Assembly: GCF_002002735.1 (NCBI RefSeq)
Contig: NZ_MUNY01000053.1
Coordinates: 62,001 to 126,000 of the forward strand
DNA length: 64,000 bases
Direction: 5' to 3'
Source of the DNA: Algoriphagus sp. A40
GTDB taxonomy: Bacteria; Bacteroidota; Bacteroidia; Cytophagales; Cyclobacteriaceae
Part shown: positions 53,256 to 62,214 of the stretch, in pieces
Numbering within the stretch: position 1 is the first letter of the stretch
Layout of the letters: every line of letters begins with the position of its first letter
Made by a program: the position numbers and the translations under genes
Notes under the pieces: generated by a model
What the model saw: the letters and a program-made list of their open reading frames with translations, nothing else
What the model was told of the DNA's origin: nothing
The model's database searches: none

Positions 53256-53694
53256 ATTTTATCCTGGTCCATTCCACTGCTTTCCCTACAAAAGAAAAAC
53301 CCAAATATCCTTTGACTTCGAGGACTTTTTCGGATTTGAGCTTTAGCTCACAGGAATAGGTTTTTCCGGAATTGGGATCATAGATATCTCCGCCTTTCCA
53401 TATTCCTCCCACATATTTCAGCCCATCCAAAATCGCCAAACCCATCAAGGGTCGGTTCCTCAATTTGTGATCCGAATTATTTTTATCCGTAGCCGGTTTT
53501 CCTTCGGGATTGGGATTGTTGAGCCAAATGATTTTTCCGATAAATTCCGATCCGTTTTTCAGGATTTCAATCTGAGCCGTTTTTTCTGTGTTGTACCACA
53601 GACCAATTATTGCATTTTCAGATTGGGCTTTTAAACCCAAAACCAATCCCAGATAGATCAAAATAAATAATGAAGAAAACTGTCTTATTTTCAT
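53254..53694 (-). CDS. DUF2147 secreted protein
   Basis: A 146-residue protein with a signal peptide (FSSLFILIYLGLVLGLKAQ). The DUF2147 pattern is visible: IIGLWYNTEKTAQIEILKNG, GKIIWLNNPN, LRNRPLMGLAILDGLKYVGG and WKGGDIYDPNSGKTYSCELK, ending in LGFSFVGKAVEWTR. This lipocalin-like beta-barrel family is periplasmic with no established role. The start lies 12 bases from the divergent promoter of pdeM. Confidence 0.93.
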   Translation of the reverse strand: MKIRQFSSLFILIYLGLVLGLKAQSENAIIGLWYNTEKTAQIEILKNGSEFIGKIIWLNNPNPEGKPATDKNNSDHKLRNRPLMGLAILDGLKYVGGIWKGGDIYDPNSGKTYSCELKLKSEKVLEVKGYLGFSFVGKAVEWTRIK

Positions 53695-53705
53695 AAAAAT
53701 TAAGT

Positions 53706-53734
53706 TTTGATATCCTTAAATACGGATAGATTTG
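53706..53734 (+). promoter_or_regulatory. Promoter of pdeM
   Basis: TTTG (53706-53709), a 17-base spacer and an exact TAGATTTG (53727-53734) match the Bacteroidota promoter. The predicted start site is within a few bases of ATG 53743, which implies a nearly leaderless mRNA and supports that start codon. Confidence 0.6.
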
Positions 53735-53742
53735 AATTAAAT

Positions 53743-54441
53743 ATGCCTGAAATCGAAAATTTAATCAAGCCTCGAAATGACGTTTCTTCAGAATTTGAAG
53801 GAGTTTTATTGAGTTTGTTGAAAGAAAAAGCAGTCTGGATCAAAAGCTTAAACACACTTCTGATTGCAGATTTGCATTTTGGCAAAGCCGCTCATTTCCG
53901 AAAATCAGGAATTCCCATCCCGGAACCGGTCCACGATTTTGATTTGCTCCGTCTGCAAAGGCTTCATGAGGAATTCCGTCCGGTTCATACTTACTTTCTT
54001 GGAGACCTTTTTCATTCGGATTGGAATGATCAGTGGGAAATTCTAAATCAGTTTTTAGGCCAGTTTATCGGAACTGAGTTTCATTTGGTTAAAGGAAACC
54101 ACGATGTGCTTTCATTTAGCGCTTACCAGCAGTCCGTGTTGAGAATCCATGAAAAGCCTCTGACGATTGGCCGATTTGTTTTGTCTCATGAACCCATGGA
54201 ATCTGTTCCTGATGGGATGCTGAATATTTGCGGTCACATTCATCCTGGAGTCAGGCTGGTTGGCAAAGCAAAACAATCGCTTCGCCTCCCATGCTTCTTT
54301 CAGTCCAAATCCCAATTGCTTCTTCCGGCTTTTGGGAATTTTACAGGATTGGCCTTGGTCAGACCAAAAGATCAAGACAAAGTCTGGGCAATCACCGAAG
54401 AAAAAATCATCCCGGTCCTTTCTGGCACATCGATTGGTTAA
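53743..54441 (+). CDS. pdeM: Ligase-associated DNA damage response endonuclease PdeM
   Basis: A 232-residue calcineurin-like metallophosphoesterase from ATG 53743; a TTG at 53707 lies in the promoter. Metal-site blocks are LLIADLHFGKAAHFRKSGIP, FLGDLFHSDWN, LVKGNHDVLS and ICGHIHPGVRL. PdeM is the nuclease of the ligase-Lhr-exonuclease-PdeM repair set (LigB/Lhr/Exo/Pde). Its usual partners, the DNA ligase, Lhr-type helicase and exonuclease genes, are not in this window, so here it stands alone. Confidence 0.92.
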   Translation: MPEIENLIKPRNDVSSEFEGVLLSLLKEKAVWIKSLNTLLIADLHFGKAAHFRKSGIPIPEPVHDFDLLRLQRLHEEFRPVHTYFLGDLFHSDWNDQWEILNQFLGQFIGTEFHLVKGNHDVLSFSAYQQSVLRIHEKPLTIGRFVLSHEPMESVPDGMLNICGHIHPGVRLVGKAKQSLRLPCFFQSKSQLLLPAFGNFTGLALVRPKDQDKVWAITEEKIIPVLSGTSIG

Positions 54442-54482
54442 ATCCGCTTGGCTTTCCTATTTTTGACCTGAATTAACCAACT

Positions 54483-55373
54483 ATGGCTAACCCATCCCGC
54501 AAGAAAAAAACACTCGGACATTTCAAATTTGGCAGCGTTCTGTTCAGCACTACCCTTTCACTTTTCATTGTTGGACTTTTTGGAGTGATTTTGATTCAGG
54601 CCAGGACCCTGACAAAAATGATCCGGGAAAACATTGAAATCCAGATTTTCCTGGACAAAGGCCTTCCGGAGGAGCAATTGAGTGAGATTCAAAAGAACAT
54701 TTCCGGTCGACCGTTTATCCTGACCAAATCGGATACAGTCGGATTGCGATTTATTTCGGATGAGGAAGCTGCAGCTACTTTCATCGAAAGCACCGGGGAA
54801 GATTTTACGAAGTTTCTGGAAGACAATCCTTTACGTGACAGCTATGTAATTGCAGTCGCTGAGGAATTTCAAACTTCCGAGCAACTTGAAACTATTGCCA
54901 AAGATTTGGAGGCTATTCCGGGAGTTTTCGAAGTGTCTTATATGACAGATTTGGTGGATTCGATCAACAAAAACTTGCTGAAAGTGAGTTTGGTCTTGGG
55001 TGGTTTTATTTTGATCCTGATCATTACCGTGGTCATGTTGATTAATAATACCATTCGTTTGGCCTTGTTTTCCCAACGGTTTTTGATCCGATCCATGCAA
55101 TTGGTTGGGGCCACAAGGGGATTTATCAGGAAACCATTTTTGATGCGAGCGCTTCTTTTTGGGATGATTGCCGGAGCAGTCGCTTCAGCCATTCTTTTTG
55201 CATTGGTCCAATACACCAAATCAAATATTGAGGGATTTGCTATGCTTCAAAACACGGAGATGCTTTTCATTCTTTTTGGGGCGCTGACTCTGATCGGAGG
55301 AATTCTCTCGGTTTTTAGTACACTCCGTGCTGTAAACAAATATTTAAATATGTCCCTGGACGAACTATATTAA
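54483..55373 (+). CDS. ftsX: Cell division protein FtsX
   Basis: A 296-residue membrane protein with an N-terminal helix (about 20-45), a periplasmic domain (about 45-165) containing VEIQIFLDKG-like strands (IEIQIFLDKGLPEEQLSE), and three C-terminal helices with RSMQLVGATRGFIRKPFLMR. FtsX works with the ATPase FtsE to activate peptidoglycan hydrolases at the division site. ftsE is not adjacent, as is usual in Bacteroidota. A DUF3098 gene follows after 2 bases. Confidence 0.93.
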   Translation: MANPSRKKKTLGHFKFGSVLFSTTLSLFIVGLFGVILIQARTLTKMIRENIEIQIFLDKGLPEEQLSEIQKNISGRPFILTKSDTVGLRFISDEEAAATFIESTGEDFTKFLEDNPLRDSYVIAVAEEFQTSEQLETIAKDLEAIPGVFEVSYMTDLVDSINKNLLKVSLVLGGFILILIITVVMLINNTIRLALFSQRFLIRSMQLVGATRGFIRKPFLMRALLFGMIAGAVASAILFALVQYTKSNIEGFAMLQNTEMLFILFGALTLIGGILSVFSTLRAVNKYLNMSLDELY

Positions 55374-55375
55374 TC

Positions 55376-55585
55376 ATGAGCAATTCACCCTTTCCATTTT
55401 CGAAAAAGAACTACCGCTTGATGCTGATTGGGCTAGGCCTGATTGTCCTTGGATTTGTCCTCATTGGACTGGACGGTGAGCCACACGGCAATGGAGTTCT
55501 TGGCCTTACAATTGGTCCGATTGTAACCTTGGCAGGCTTTATTTTTGAGTTTTATGCGATTTTTGCGAAAGCAGAGAAAAGCTGA
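55376..55585 (+). CDS. DUF3098 small membrane protein
   Basis: A 69-residue protein with two hydrophobic helices: NYRLMLIGLGLIVLGFVLIG and GLTIGPIVTLAGFIFEFYAI. It matches the DUF3098 pattern, a family restricted mostly to Bacteroidota and nearly always placed after ftsX. Two bases separate the genes, so a link to division or envelope work is plausible (inference). In many relatives uppP follows; here truB does. Confidence 0.9.
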   Translation: MSNSPFPFSKKNYRLMLIGLGLIVLGFVLIGLDGEPHGNGVLGLTIGPIVTLAGFIFEFYAIFAKAEKS

Positions 55586-55634
55586 AATTACTTTCCTTCA
55601 GTTCCCTTTCAGGTGAACTGATTACTAAAATACC

Positions 55635-56318
55635 ATGCAGCAAGACCCTTACGGAGAAGTATTTCTGATCGATAAACCACTGGAATGGACTTCATTTGAT
55701 GTAGTCAAAAAAGTGAGAAATGCCCTTCGTATCAAAAAAGTCGGTCATGCCGGCACGCTTGACCCCTTGGCCACCGGCCTGTTGATCGTCTGTGCAGGAA
55801 AGCAGACCAAACAGATCGAAACCTACATGGGCCAGGAAAAGGAATATACCGGGACATTTGTGATCGGAGCCACCACCGAATCTTTTGACCTGGAAAAACC
55901 CGTGATACCAGTAGCAGATCCTTCAAACATTATTTTGGATCAAGTCAAAGCGGCTGCTGCCAAACTTACCGGAGATATTCTTCAGGTTCCCCCCATGCAT
56001 TCCGCGATCAAAGTGGACGGAAAGCGGGTTTATGAATCGGCCAGAAAAGGACTTGAAGTAAAAATGGAAGCCCGACCTGTACAAGTCCGTGAATTTGAAA
56101 TCACACGCTTTGAAGGAAATGAAGTGGATTTTCGGATTTCCTGTTCCAAAGGAACCTACATCAGGAGTCTTGCCCGGGATCTTGGGGAGATTTTGCAAAC
56201 CGGAGCTTACCTGAAATCACTCTGCCGAACCAGAATCGGAAATTTCCTGGTTTCGGATGCCCATCATTTGCCAGAATTGATCGAAGAAATCAAAGCCCGG
56301 CCCCATGAAAATCTATGA
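55635..56318 (+). CDS. truB: tRNA pseudouridine(55) synthase
   Basis: A 227-residue protein with the TruB catalytic block VGHAGTLDPLATGLLIVCAG (catalytic Asp), the start GEVFLIDKPLEWTSFDVVKK, QVPPMHSAIKVDGKRVYESA, and CSKGTYIRSLARDLGE. It makes pseudouridine 55 in the T-loop of tRNAs. It is short of the C-terminal PUA-like part, as in other Bacteroidota. Its end overlaps ribF by 14 bases. Confidence 0.95.
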   Translation: MQQDPYGEVFLIDKPLEWTSFDVVKKVRNALRIKKVGHAGTLDPLATGLLIVCAGKQTKQIETYMGQEKEYTGTFVIGATTESFDLEKPVIPVADPSNIILDQVKAAAAKLTGDILQVPPMHSAIKVDGKRVYESARKGLEVKMEARPVQVREFEITRFEGNEVDFRISCSKGTYIRSLARDLGEILQTGAYLKSLCRTRIGNFLVSDAHHLPELIEEIKARPHENL

Positions 56319-57228
56319 AGGTCTGGCCGGTTTTACTCCGGTAAAGAATGCGGTGGTAACATCCGGAACCTTCGACGGGGTCCATCTTGGGCATCAAAAG
56401 ATTCTAAACCGGATCCGGGAAATTGCCAGATCTATCCAGGGCGAAACCGTTTTGATTACTTTTTGGCCTCATCCGAGATTGGTGCTTTATCCTGATGAGC
56501 ACAACCTGAGATTGCTGAGTACTTTCGAAGAAAAGACAAAAATGCTGCGCCAGTTTGGGATTGATCATTTGATCACCATTCCATTTACCCAGGAATTTTC
56601 CCAAATGAGTTCTCAGGTATTTATCCAGAAAGTCCTTATTGACGCAATTCAGACCAAAAAGCTGGTAATCGGCTATGACCACCGGTTCGGGAAAAATCGA
56701 GAAGGAGGTTTTGAATATTTGAAAGCCAACAGCTCCACTTTTGGATTTGAGCTGGAGGAAATTTCCCGGCAGGATGTGGAAGAAATCGCTGTTTCGAGCA
56801 CAAAAATCAGGAAAGCACTGGAATCCGGTGACGTCAAAACTGCCGAAAGTTGCCTAGGCAGGCCTTATGAACTGAACGGCTTGGTGATCAAAGGACAACA
56901 AATAGGTCGCTCGATCGGATTTCCCACCGCAAATATTCACATTCCAAATGATTACAAACTAATCCCAAAGGACGGCGTTTACGCGGTAGAAGCCTCCGTT
57001 GACGGTACTTTGTACAAGGCCATGCTGAATATTGGAAACAGACCGACTGTGGATGGGACGAAGAAAACCGTAGAGGCCAATTTGTTTGATTTCCAGGGGG
57101 ATCTTTATGATAAGCAGATAACTGTCTATTTTCATGAATTCTTGAGAGAAGAGCGGAAATTTGAAAGTCTAGAGGCGCTGAAAAACCAACTTTTCCAGGA
57201 TCAAAAGACGGCAAGGTCATTACTTTAA
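56305..57228 (+). CDS. ribF: Bifunctional riboflavin kinase/FAD synthetase
   Basis: A 307-residue protein. The N-terminal FAD synthetase has [20 protein letters not shown] (nucleotidyltransferase HxGH) and [20 protein letters not shown]. The C-terminal riboflavin kinase has [20 protein letters not shown] (GxPTAN) and [18 protein letters not shown]. It converts riboflavin to FMN and FAD. The start overlaps truB by 14 bases, a common arrangement. A CoA-transferase pair follows after 13 bases. Confidence 0.96.
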   Translation: MKIYEGLAGFTPVKNAVVTSGTFDGVHLGHQKILNRIREIARSIQGETVLITFWPHPRLVLYPDEHNLRLLSTFEEKTKMLRQFGIDHLITIPFTQEFSQMSSQVFIQKVLIDAIQTKKLVIGYDHRFGKNREGGFEYLKANSSTFGFELEEISRQDVEEIAVSSTKIRKALESGDVKTAESCLGRPYELNGLVIKGQQIGRSIGFPTANIHIPNDYKLIPKDGVYAVEASVDGTLYKAMLNIGNRPTVDGTKKTVEANLFDFQGDLYDKQITVYFHEFLREERKFESLEALKNQLFQDQKTARSLL

Positions 57229-57241
57229 ACCCAAATACTTT

Positions 57242-57937
57242 ATGATTAACAAGACTGTGAAAAACGCACAGGAAGCTGTGGCCGACATTCCCAGCAATAG
57301 CATGCTGATGATGGGAGGATTCGGGCTGTGTGGAATTCCTGAAAACTGCATCAAAGCCCTATTGGAAAAAGAAATCTCAGGGCTCACCATAGTTTCCAAT
57401 AACGCCGGTGTGGATGATTTTGGAATCGGACTTCTTCTTCAAAAGCGGATGGTGAAAAAGATGATTTCCAGCTATGTCGGTGAAAACGCAGAATTTGAAA
57501 GACAACTACTGAGTGGTGAACTCGAAGTAGATTTGATCCCACAGGGAACCCTTGCCGAGCGTGTCAGAGCAGGTGGAGCCGGAATTCCCGCATTTTTCAC
57601 TCCAGCAGGCGTGGGAACAGAAGTGGCAGAAGGAAAAGAAGTCCGTGAATTTGAAGGAAAACTTTATCTGATGGAGCAATGGCTAAGAGCTGATTTCTCT
57701 ATCGTAAAAGCCTGGAAAGGTGATACGGCCGGAAATTTGATTTTCCGTGGTACGGCAAGAAATTTTAACCCAATCATGGCTACTGCAGGGAAGATCTGCA
57801 TTGCCGAAGTTGAGGAATTGGTGCAGGAAGGCGAACTGGATCCAAACCAAGTTCATACCCCAGGAATCTTTGTGCAGCGGATTTTCCAAGGTGATAATTA
57901 CGAGAAAAGAATCGAACACCGAACTGTTACCAAATAG
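57242..57937 (+). CDS. scoA: 3-oxoacid CoA-transferase subunit A
   Basis: A 231-residue protein with the subunit A signature [20 protein letters not shown] (GGFGxxGxP). [36 protein letters not shown] and [20 protein letters not shown] follow. With ScoB it transfers CoA between succinyl-CoA and acetoacetate or similar ketoacids. It is 13 bases after ribF and 4 bases before scoB. Other acid pairs remain possible. Confidence 0.94.
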   Translation: MINKTVKNAQEAVADIPSNSMLMMGGFGLCGIPENCIKALLEKEISGLTIVSNNAGVDDFGIGLLLQKRMVKKMISSYVGENAEFERQLLSGELEVDLIPQGTLAERVRAGGAGIPAFFTPAGVGTEVAEGKEVREFEGKLYLMEQWLRADFSIVKAWKGDTAGNLIFRGTARNFNPIMATAGKICIAEVEELVQEGELDPNQVHTPGIFVQRIFQGDNYEKRIEHRTVTK

Positions 57938-57941
57938 ACCC

Positions 57942-58601
57942 ATGCTGACCAAAGAACAAATCGCCCAGCGGATCGCTAAAGAAGTAAAAACTGGGCAGTA
58001 TATCAATCTTGGAATTGGGATCCCTACATTGGTTGCCAACTATATCCCAAAAGATCTGGACGTTGTTTTGCAATCTGAAAACGGCCTTTTGGGAATCGGC
58101 CCCTTCCCTACTGAGGATAAGGTTGACCCGGATTTAATCAATGCAGGCAAACAAACTATTTCGATGGTGCCGGGGTCTGCCCTATTCAACTCTGCTGAAT
58201 CATTTGCCATGATTCGCGGTGGTCATGTCCATCTGACAATTTTGGGTGCTATGGAAGTCTCTGAAAACGGCGATATAGCCAATTGGAAAATTCCAGGTAA
58301 AATGGTCAAAGGAATGGGCGGCGCTATGGACCTAGTAGCCTCTGCCGAAAATATCATCGTGGCCATGCAGCACTGCTCGAAAGATGGTCAATCCAAACTT
58401 TTGACTGAATGCTCCCTTCCTATCACCGGAATCAAGTGTGTGAAAAAAATAGTCTCAGACTTGGCTGTGGTGGAGATCTCTCCTGAAGGCGGATTCATAC
58501 TTAAAGAAAGAGCTCCAGGCGTTTCTGTAGAAGAAATCAAATCCAAAACTGAAGGCAAACTCATCATTGAAGGGGAAATTCCCGAAATGACATTCGAATA
58601 A
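57942..58601 (+). CDS. scoB: 3-oxoacid CoA-transferase subunit B
   Basis: A 219-residue protein from ATG 57942; a longer frame from 57747 overlaps scoA and is unlike the family. GQYINLGIGIPTLVANYIPK is the N-terminal signature. The catalytic Glu lies in LQSENGLLGIGPFP, followed by FNSAESFAMIRGGHVHLTIL. It completes the CoA-transferase begun by ScoA. The gene ends 56 bases before gldC. Confidence 0.95.
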   Translation: MLTKEQIAQRIAKEVKTGQYINLGIGIPTLVANYIPKDLDVVLQSENGLLGIGPFPTEDKVDPDLINAGKQTISMVPGSALFNSAESFAMIRGGHVHLTILGAMEVSENGDIANWKIPGKMVKGMGGAMDLVASAENIIVAMQHCSKDGQSKLLTECSLPITGIKCVKKIVSDLAVVEISPEGGFILKERAPGVSVEEIKSKTEGKLIIEGEIPEMTFE

Positions 58602-58657
58602 TCCAAAACCGGGAACTTGAAAACTGAATCGCTGGTTTCCCGATAAATTTCAAAACA

Positions 58658-58999
58658 ATGAAAAAATCAGACATCAAATTCCAGATCGAGCTGGATGAAA
58701 ATAATCTTCCAAAGAATATCCAATGGGATGCCTCAGACAAGGAATCCGAGGGATTGGAATCTACCAAAAGTATAAGTGTAAATGTCTGGGACAACTTGAA
58801 CCATGCCACACTACGCATAGACCTTTGGACAGAAGAAATGTCTGTGGTGGAAATGAAAAGATTCTACATCGATATCTTGGGTGGAATGGCCCAGACAGTT
58901 TTGAACAGTACAGGAGATGAGTATTTTTCTGAAGAAATGAAGGAATTGTGTGACAGACTGGTCAAGCATGTCAATGAGGAAAACAAGAGAAATTCTTGA
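58658..58999 (+). CDS. gldC: Gliding motility protein GldC
   Basis: A 113-residue cytoplasmic protein. The start MKKSDIKFQIELDENNLPKN and the following IQWDASD, then AMSVVEMKRFYIDIL-like text (MSVVEMKRFYIDILGGMAQT), match GldC. It contributes to gliding in Flavobacterium johnsoniae, but homologues also occur in non-gliding Bacteroidota. A strong terminator follows at 59020. gldB, its usual neighbour elsewhere, is not in the window. Confidence 0.92.
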   Translation: MKKSDIKFQIELDENNLPKNIQWDASDKESEGLESTKSISVNVWDNLNHATLRIDLWTEEMSVVEMKRFYIDILGGMAQTVLNSTGDEYFSEEMKELCDRLVKHVNEENKRNS

Positions 59000-59019
59000 T
59001 CTGGTAATCAAAAACCAAG

Positions 59020-59047
59020 AAAGGCCTGATTTTCATCAGGCCTTTTT
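59020..59047 (+). terminator. Terminator of gldC
   Basis: AAAGGCCTGAT (59020-59030) pairs perfectly with ATCAGGCCTTT (59035-59045) around loop TTTC, then continues with T. It probably ends the long ribF-sco-gldC transcript. Confidence 0.9.
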
Positions 59048-59107
59048 GTTTGGTAAATAACTGATAAACAAAAAACTGTTTTTTGGAATTTTTAATAAAA
59101 TGAACAA

Positions 59108-59139
59108 TTGGGATATGTATTTCTAATATTATATCCCAA
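59108..59139. repeat. 9-bp inverted repeat TTGGGATAT / ATATCCCAA
   Basis: TTGGGATAT (59108-59116) is complementary to ATATCCCAA (59131-59139) with a 14-base loop, in the 322-base gap between gldC and the receptor gene. No gene lies in this gap; the rest is AT-rich. Confidence 0.6.
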
Positions 59140-59229
59140 AAATTTTTGATTTTCTCCAAAAGGGCCTCAGTTTCCATTTTTAGGCAATTTTTAAAGTAAG
59201 AAAGAGTTAATTTTTTTTAAATCACGAAG

Positions 59230-59259
59230 GTTGATAATTCGGTTTTTACTATAAATTTC
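59230..59259 (+). promoter_or_regulatory. Possible promoter of the TonB-dependent receptor operon
   Basis: TTG (59231-59233) and TAAATTTC (59252-59259), 18 bases apart, resemble the Bacteroidota promoter with one mismatch in the -7 box. It would leave a 5' leader of about 55 bases before the receptor start at 59322. Confidence 0.35.
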
Positions 59260-59321
59260 GAGCAAATGAATAAAGAATCACCTCTTTTAGCATTATCCAA
59301 AATACCTACACAAAATAGCCT

Positions 59322-62207
59322 ATGAGAAATTTTACAAGAAAAATCTGGGGGGCGGTGTTTTCACTCGCACTGCTGGTTTCCTTGGGAGCCAGTGCAGCTT
59401 TTGCACAGACAACCATCTCTGGAATCGTGACCGATGCGGACACGAAAGAGACTTTGGTTGGGGTAAACATCATTGTAAAAGGAAAAGTAATCGGTACGAT
59501 TACTGACCTTGAAGGTGAGTTTACACTCAACGTAGCACAGCAACCACCTTTTTCATTGGTATTTTCTATGGTAGGGTATACTCCGATAGAAATAGAAATT
59601 ACCAATGCGAACACCTCTAATTTGAAGGTTGAACTGAGTGAGCAAACCATGCTTGGGCAGGAAGTGGTTGTTTCTGCATCGCGTGTAGAGGAAAGCATTT
59701 TGCAGTCGCCTGTCTCGATTGAAAAAATGGATATTCTGGCAATCCGGGATACTCCATCCGATACCTATTACAAGGCCATCGCCAATCTGAAAGGTGTTGA
59801 CGTAACCTCTTCCTCCATCAATTTCCAAATTATTAATGCCAGAGGATTTAATTCTACAGGAAATACCCGATTCGTTCAGCTCACAGACGGTATGGATACT
59901 CAAGCTCCGGCACTGAATTTTCCAATCGGAAACCTTAATGGACCCTCTGAATTGGATGTAGAAAGTGTGGAATTCATTCCCGGATCCGCGTCGGCACTTT
60001 ATGGACCCAATGCCTTCAATGGAATCCTTCTCGTTAACAGCAAGAGTCCATTTGAATACCAGGGCTTGAGCGGTTTTTATAAGCAGGGATTCAATCATTT
60101 TGGGGGAACAGCCGGTGAACCAACTAGCGTACAGCCGATGTTTGAAGGGTCAATCCGCTATGCAAAGGCATTCAACAACAAATGGGCCTTCAAGATCAAT
60201 GGCTCGTTTATGCAAGCGGAAGATTGGTACGGTACTGACCAAACCGATCTTGCTGCTGCCACACAGGGAGATTTGCCTTTCAATCCCGGAGCAAACAAAG
60301 TCCATGTCTTTGGAGACGAAGTTTCTAACAATATCGGTTTGCTTCGAAATGTCGGAGCTGTCCAACAAATCGCTCAATCAATGGGACTTGGTGGTTATCT
60401 GACCAGCATTCCAGATCAAATCGTTTCGAGAACCGGGTACGACGAAAAGTATTTGGTGGATTATGGGGCCAAAAACTATAAAGTAAACGGAGCACTCCAT
60501 TACAGAATTAGTGACCGATCTGAGCTTTCGTATACTTTGAATTATGGAGCTGGAACTTCAGTCTACACTGGTGCTCAGCGGTACTCACTGAAAAACTTCG
60601 AAATCACCCAACATAAGGTGGAATTGAGAGGCTCCAATTACTTCCTCCGAGGCTACACCACCAGAGAAAACTCCGGAGAATCCTATATCGCAGATTTGAC
60701 TGGTGTCAATATCAATTCCATGTGGAAAGACAACTCAACCTGGTTTGTACAATACGCACTAGGCTATATGGGAGCTTTGGCACAGCAGGGAGTTGCACCT
60801 GGAGCTCCTGGAACTACGGATCAACAAGCAGGAGCACATAATGCGGCTAGAGGAATTGCTGAGCAGGGTCGCTATGAACCGGGTTCTCCTGAATTTGAAA
60901 ATGCTTCAAAAGACGTCAGAAGTAAGTTTATCCCTGAAGGTTCACTATTCAATGATAAATCAAGGATGTACATGGGCGAAGGTCAGTATGATTTCCGAGA
61001 AGAAATCGACTTTATGGATCTTCAGGTCGGTGGCCAATACCGCGTTTATGAATTGAGATCCAACGGAACAATTTTCGCAGATGTCGAAGGAAATGACATT
61101 ACTATATCAGAATATGGGGCCTTTGTTCAGGCAGCTAAAACAGTTTGGAATGACAAGTTGAAAATTTCCGGAAGCTTGAGATATGACAAAAATGAAAATT
61201 TTGACGGTCAGATCAGTCCAAGAGTTTCAGCGGTTTTGACCCAAAATAACCACAATTTCAGACTTTCTTATCAGACTGGTTTCCGTATGCCAACCACTCA
61301 GGGACAGCATATTGACCTCAATGTGGTTTCAGCCCGGCTGATTGGAGGCTTGCCCTATTACCGAGAGAAATATGACATTTTCACCAATGCCTTTACAATG
61401 GCTTCAGTGGAACAATATGTTGCCAAAGTTGGATCTGGCACAAGCCCAGTTTCTCCGGAAGCAACTTCCTTATTGCAGCCGGCCACTGAAGCGGATTTTC
61501 CGGAATTGGGCCCAGAGCAAGTTAAGTCAATTGAAGTTGGATATAAGAGCTTGTTGAACGATAGCAAAATAATGATCGACTTTGCTTATTACTACAACAC
61601 CTACAACAATTTCATTACCCAGAATGCGGTTAGGAAAGCTCCAGGGCCAGTATATCCAAATCCTGCAAATGGTGACCAATTGGCTATAAACGCTGTCAAT
61701 GCTCCTACCCTTTTGACTCCAATCACAACTCCCGGAAGTGAAAACACCTTCCAGACCTATACCAATTTCACCGGTGGATCTGTAAAAGCACATGGAGCGG
61801 CTTTTGGAATTACTTTCAACTTGGTGAAGAGTTACACCTTATCAGGAAATTACAATTACAACAAGTTGCTTTCCTCGCCTTCTGAAGGATTTCTCAATGA
61901 CTTCAACACTCCTGAGCATAAGGGAAACATAGTTTTTGGTAACAGAAGACTTACCAAAAACATGGGCTTCAATGTTACCTGGAGATATCAGTCTGAATTC
62001 AGATGGGAGTCTTCATTTGCCAGAGGAGATGTTCCGGCTGTTTCCAATTTTGATGCCCAGCTAAGCTATAAAGTCAGCTCCATCAAGTCAATCCTCAAAT
62101 TGGGTGGTTCCAATATCCTCAACAACAGATACATCTATAATTTTGGAGGTCCGACTATCGGTGCGATTTATTATATCTCTATCACCTTTGATGAATTGCT
62201 AAATTAA
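59322..62207 (+). CDS. TonB-dependent outer membrane receptor with carboxypeptidase-regulatory-like N-domain
   Basis: A 961-residue outer membrane protein. A signal peptide (VFSLALLVSLGASAAFAQ) is followed by a CarboxypepD_reg-like domain (ISGIVTDADTKETLVGVNII, to about residue 105). The plug is next (SRVEESILQSPVSIEKMDIL, then GVDVTSSSINFQIINARGFN and LYGPNAFNGILLVNSK), then a 22-stranded barrel ending in an aromatic-rich strand. It imports a ligand using TonB energy. The SusC signature is absent, and its partner gene encodes an SGNH-like lipoprotein rather than SusD. Ligand unknown; the two genes are 7 bases apart and surely co-transcribed. Confidence 0.92.
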   Translation: MRNFTRKIWGAVFSLALLVSLGASAAFAQTTISGIVTDADTKETLVGVNIIVKGKVIGTITDLEGEFTLNVAQQPPFSLVFSMVGYTPIEIEITNANTSNLKVELSEQTMLGQEVVVSASRVEESILQSPVSIEKMDILAIRDTPSDTYYKAIANLKGVDVTSSSINFQIINARGFNSTGNTRFVQLTDGMDTQAPALNFPIGNLNGPSELDVESVEFIPGSASALYGPNAFNGILLVNSKSPFEYQGLSGFYKQGFNHFGGTAGEPTSVQPMFEGSIRYAKAFNNKWAFKINGSFMQAEDWYGTDQTDLAAATQGDLPFNPGANKVHVFGDEVSNNIGLLRNVGAVQQIAQSMGLGGYLTSIPDQIVSRTGYDEKYLVDYGAKNYKVNGALHYRISDRSELSYTLNYGAGTSVYTGAQRYSLKNFEITQHKVELRGSNYFLRGYTTRENSGESYIADLTGVNINSMWKDNSTWFVQYALGYMGALAQQGVAPGAPGTTDQQAGAHNAARGIAEQGRYEPGSPEFENASKDVRSKFIPEGSLFNDKSRMYMGEGQYDFREEIDFMDLQVGGQYRVYELRSNGTIFADVEGNDITISEYGAFVQAAKTVWNDKLKISGSLRYDKNENFDGQISPRVSAVLTQNNHNFRLSYQTGFRMPTTQGQHIDLNVVSARLIGGLPYYREKYDIFTNAFTMASVEQYVAKVGSGTSPVSPEATSLLQPATEADFPELGPEQVKSIEVGYKSLLNDSKIMIDFAYYYNTYNNFITQNAVRKAPGPVYPNPANGDQLAINAVNAPTLLTPITTPGSENTFQTYTNFTGGSVKAHGAAFGITFNLVKSYTLSGNYNYNKLLSSPSEGFLNDFNTPEHKGNIVFGNRRLTKNMGFNVTWRYQSEFRWESSFARGDVPAVSNFDAQLSYKVSSIKSILKLGGSNILNNRYIYNFGGPTIGAIYYISITFDELLN

Positions 62208-62214
62208 TTCACCC

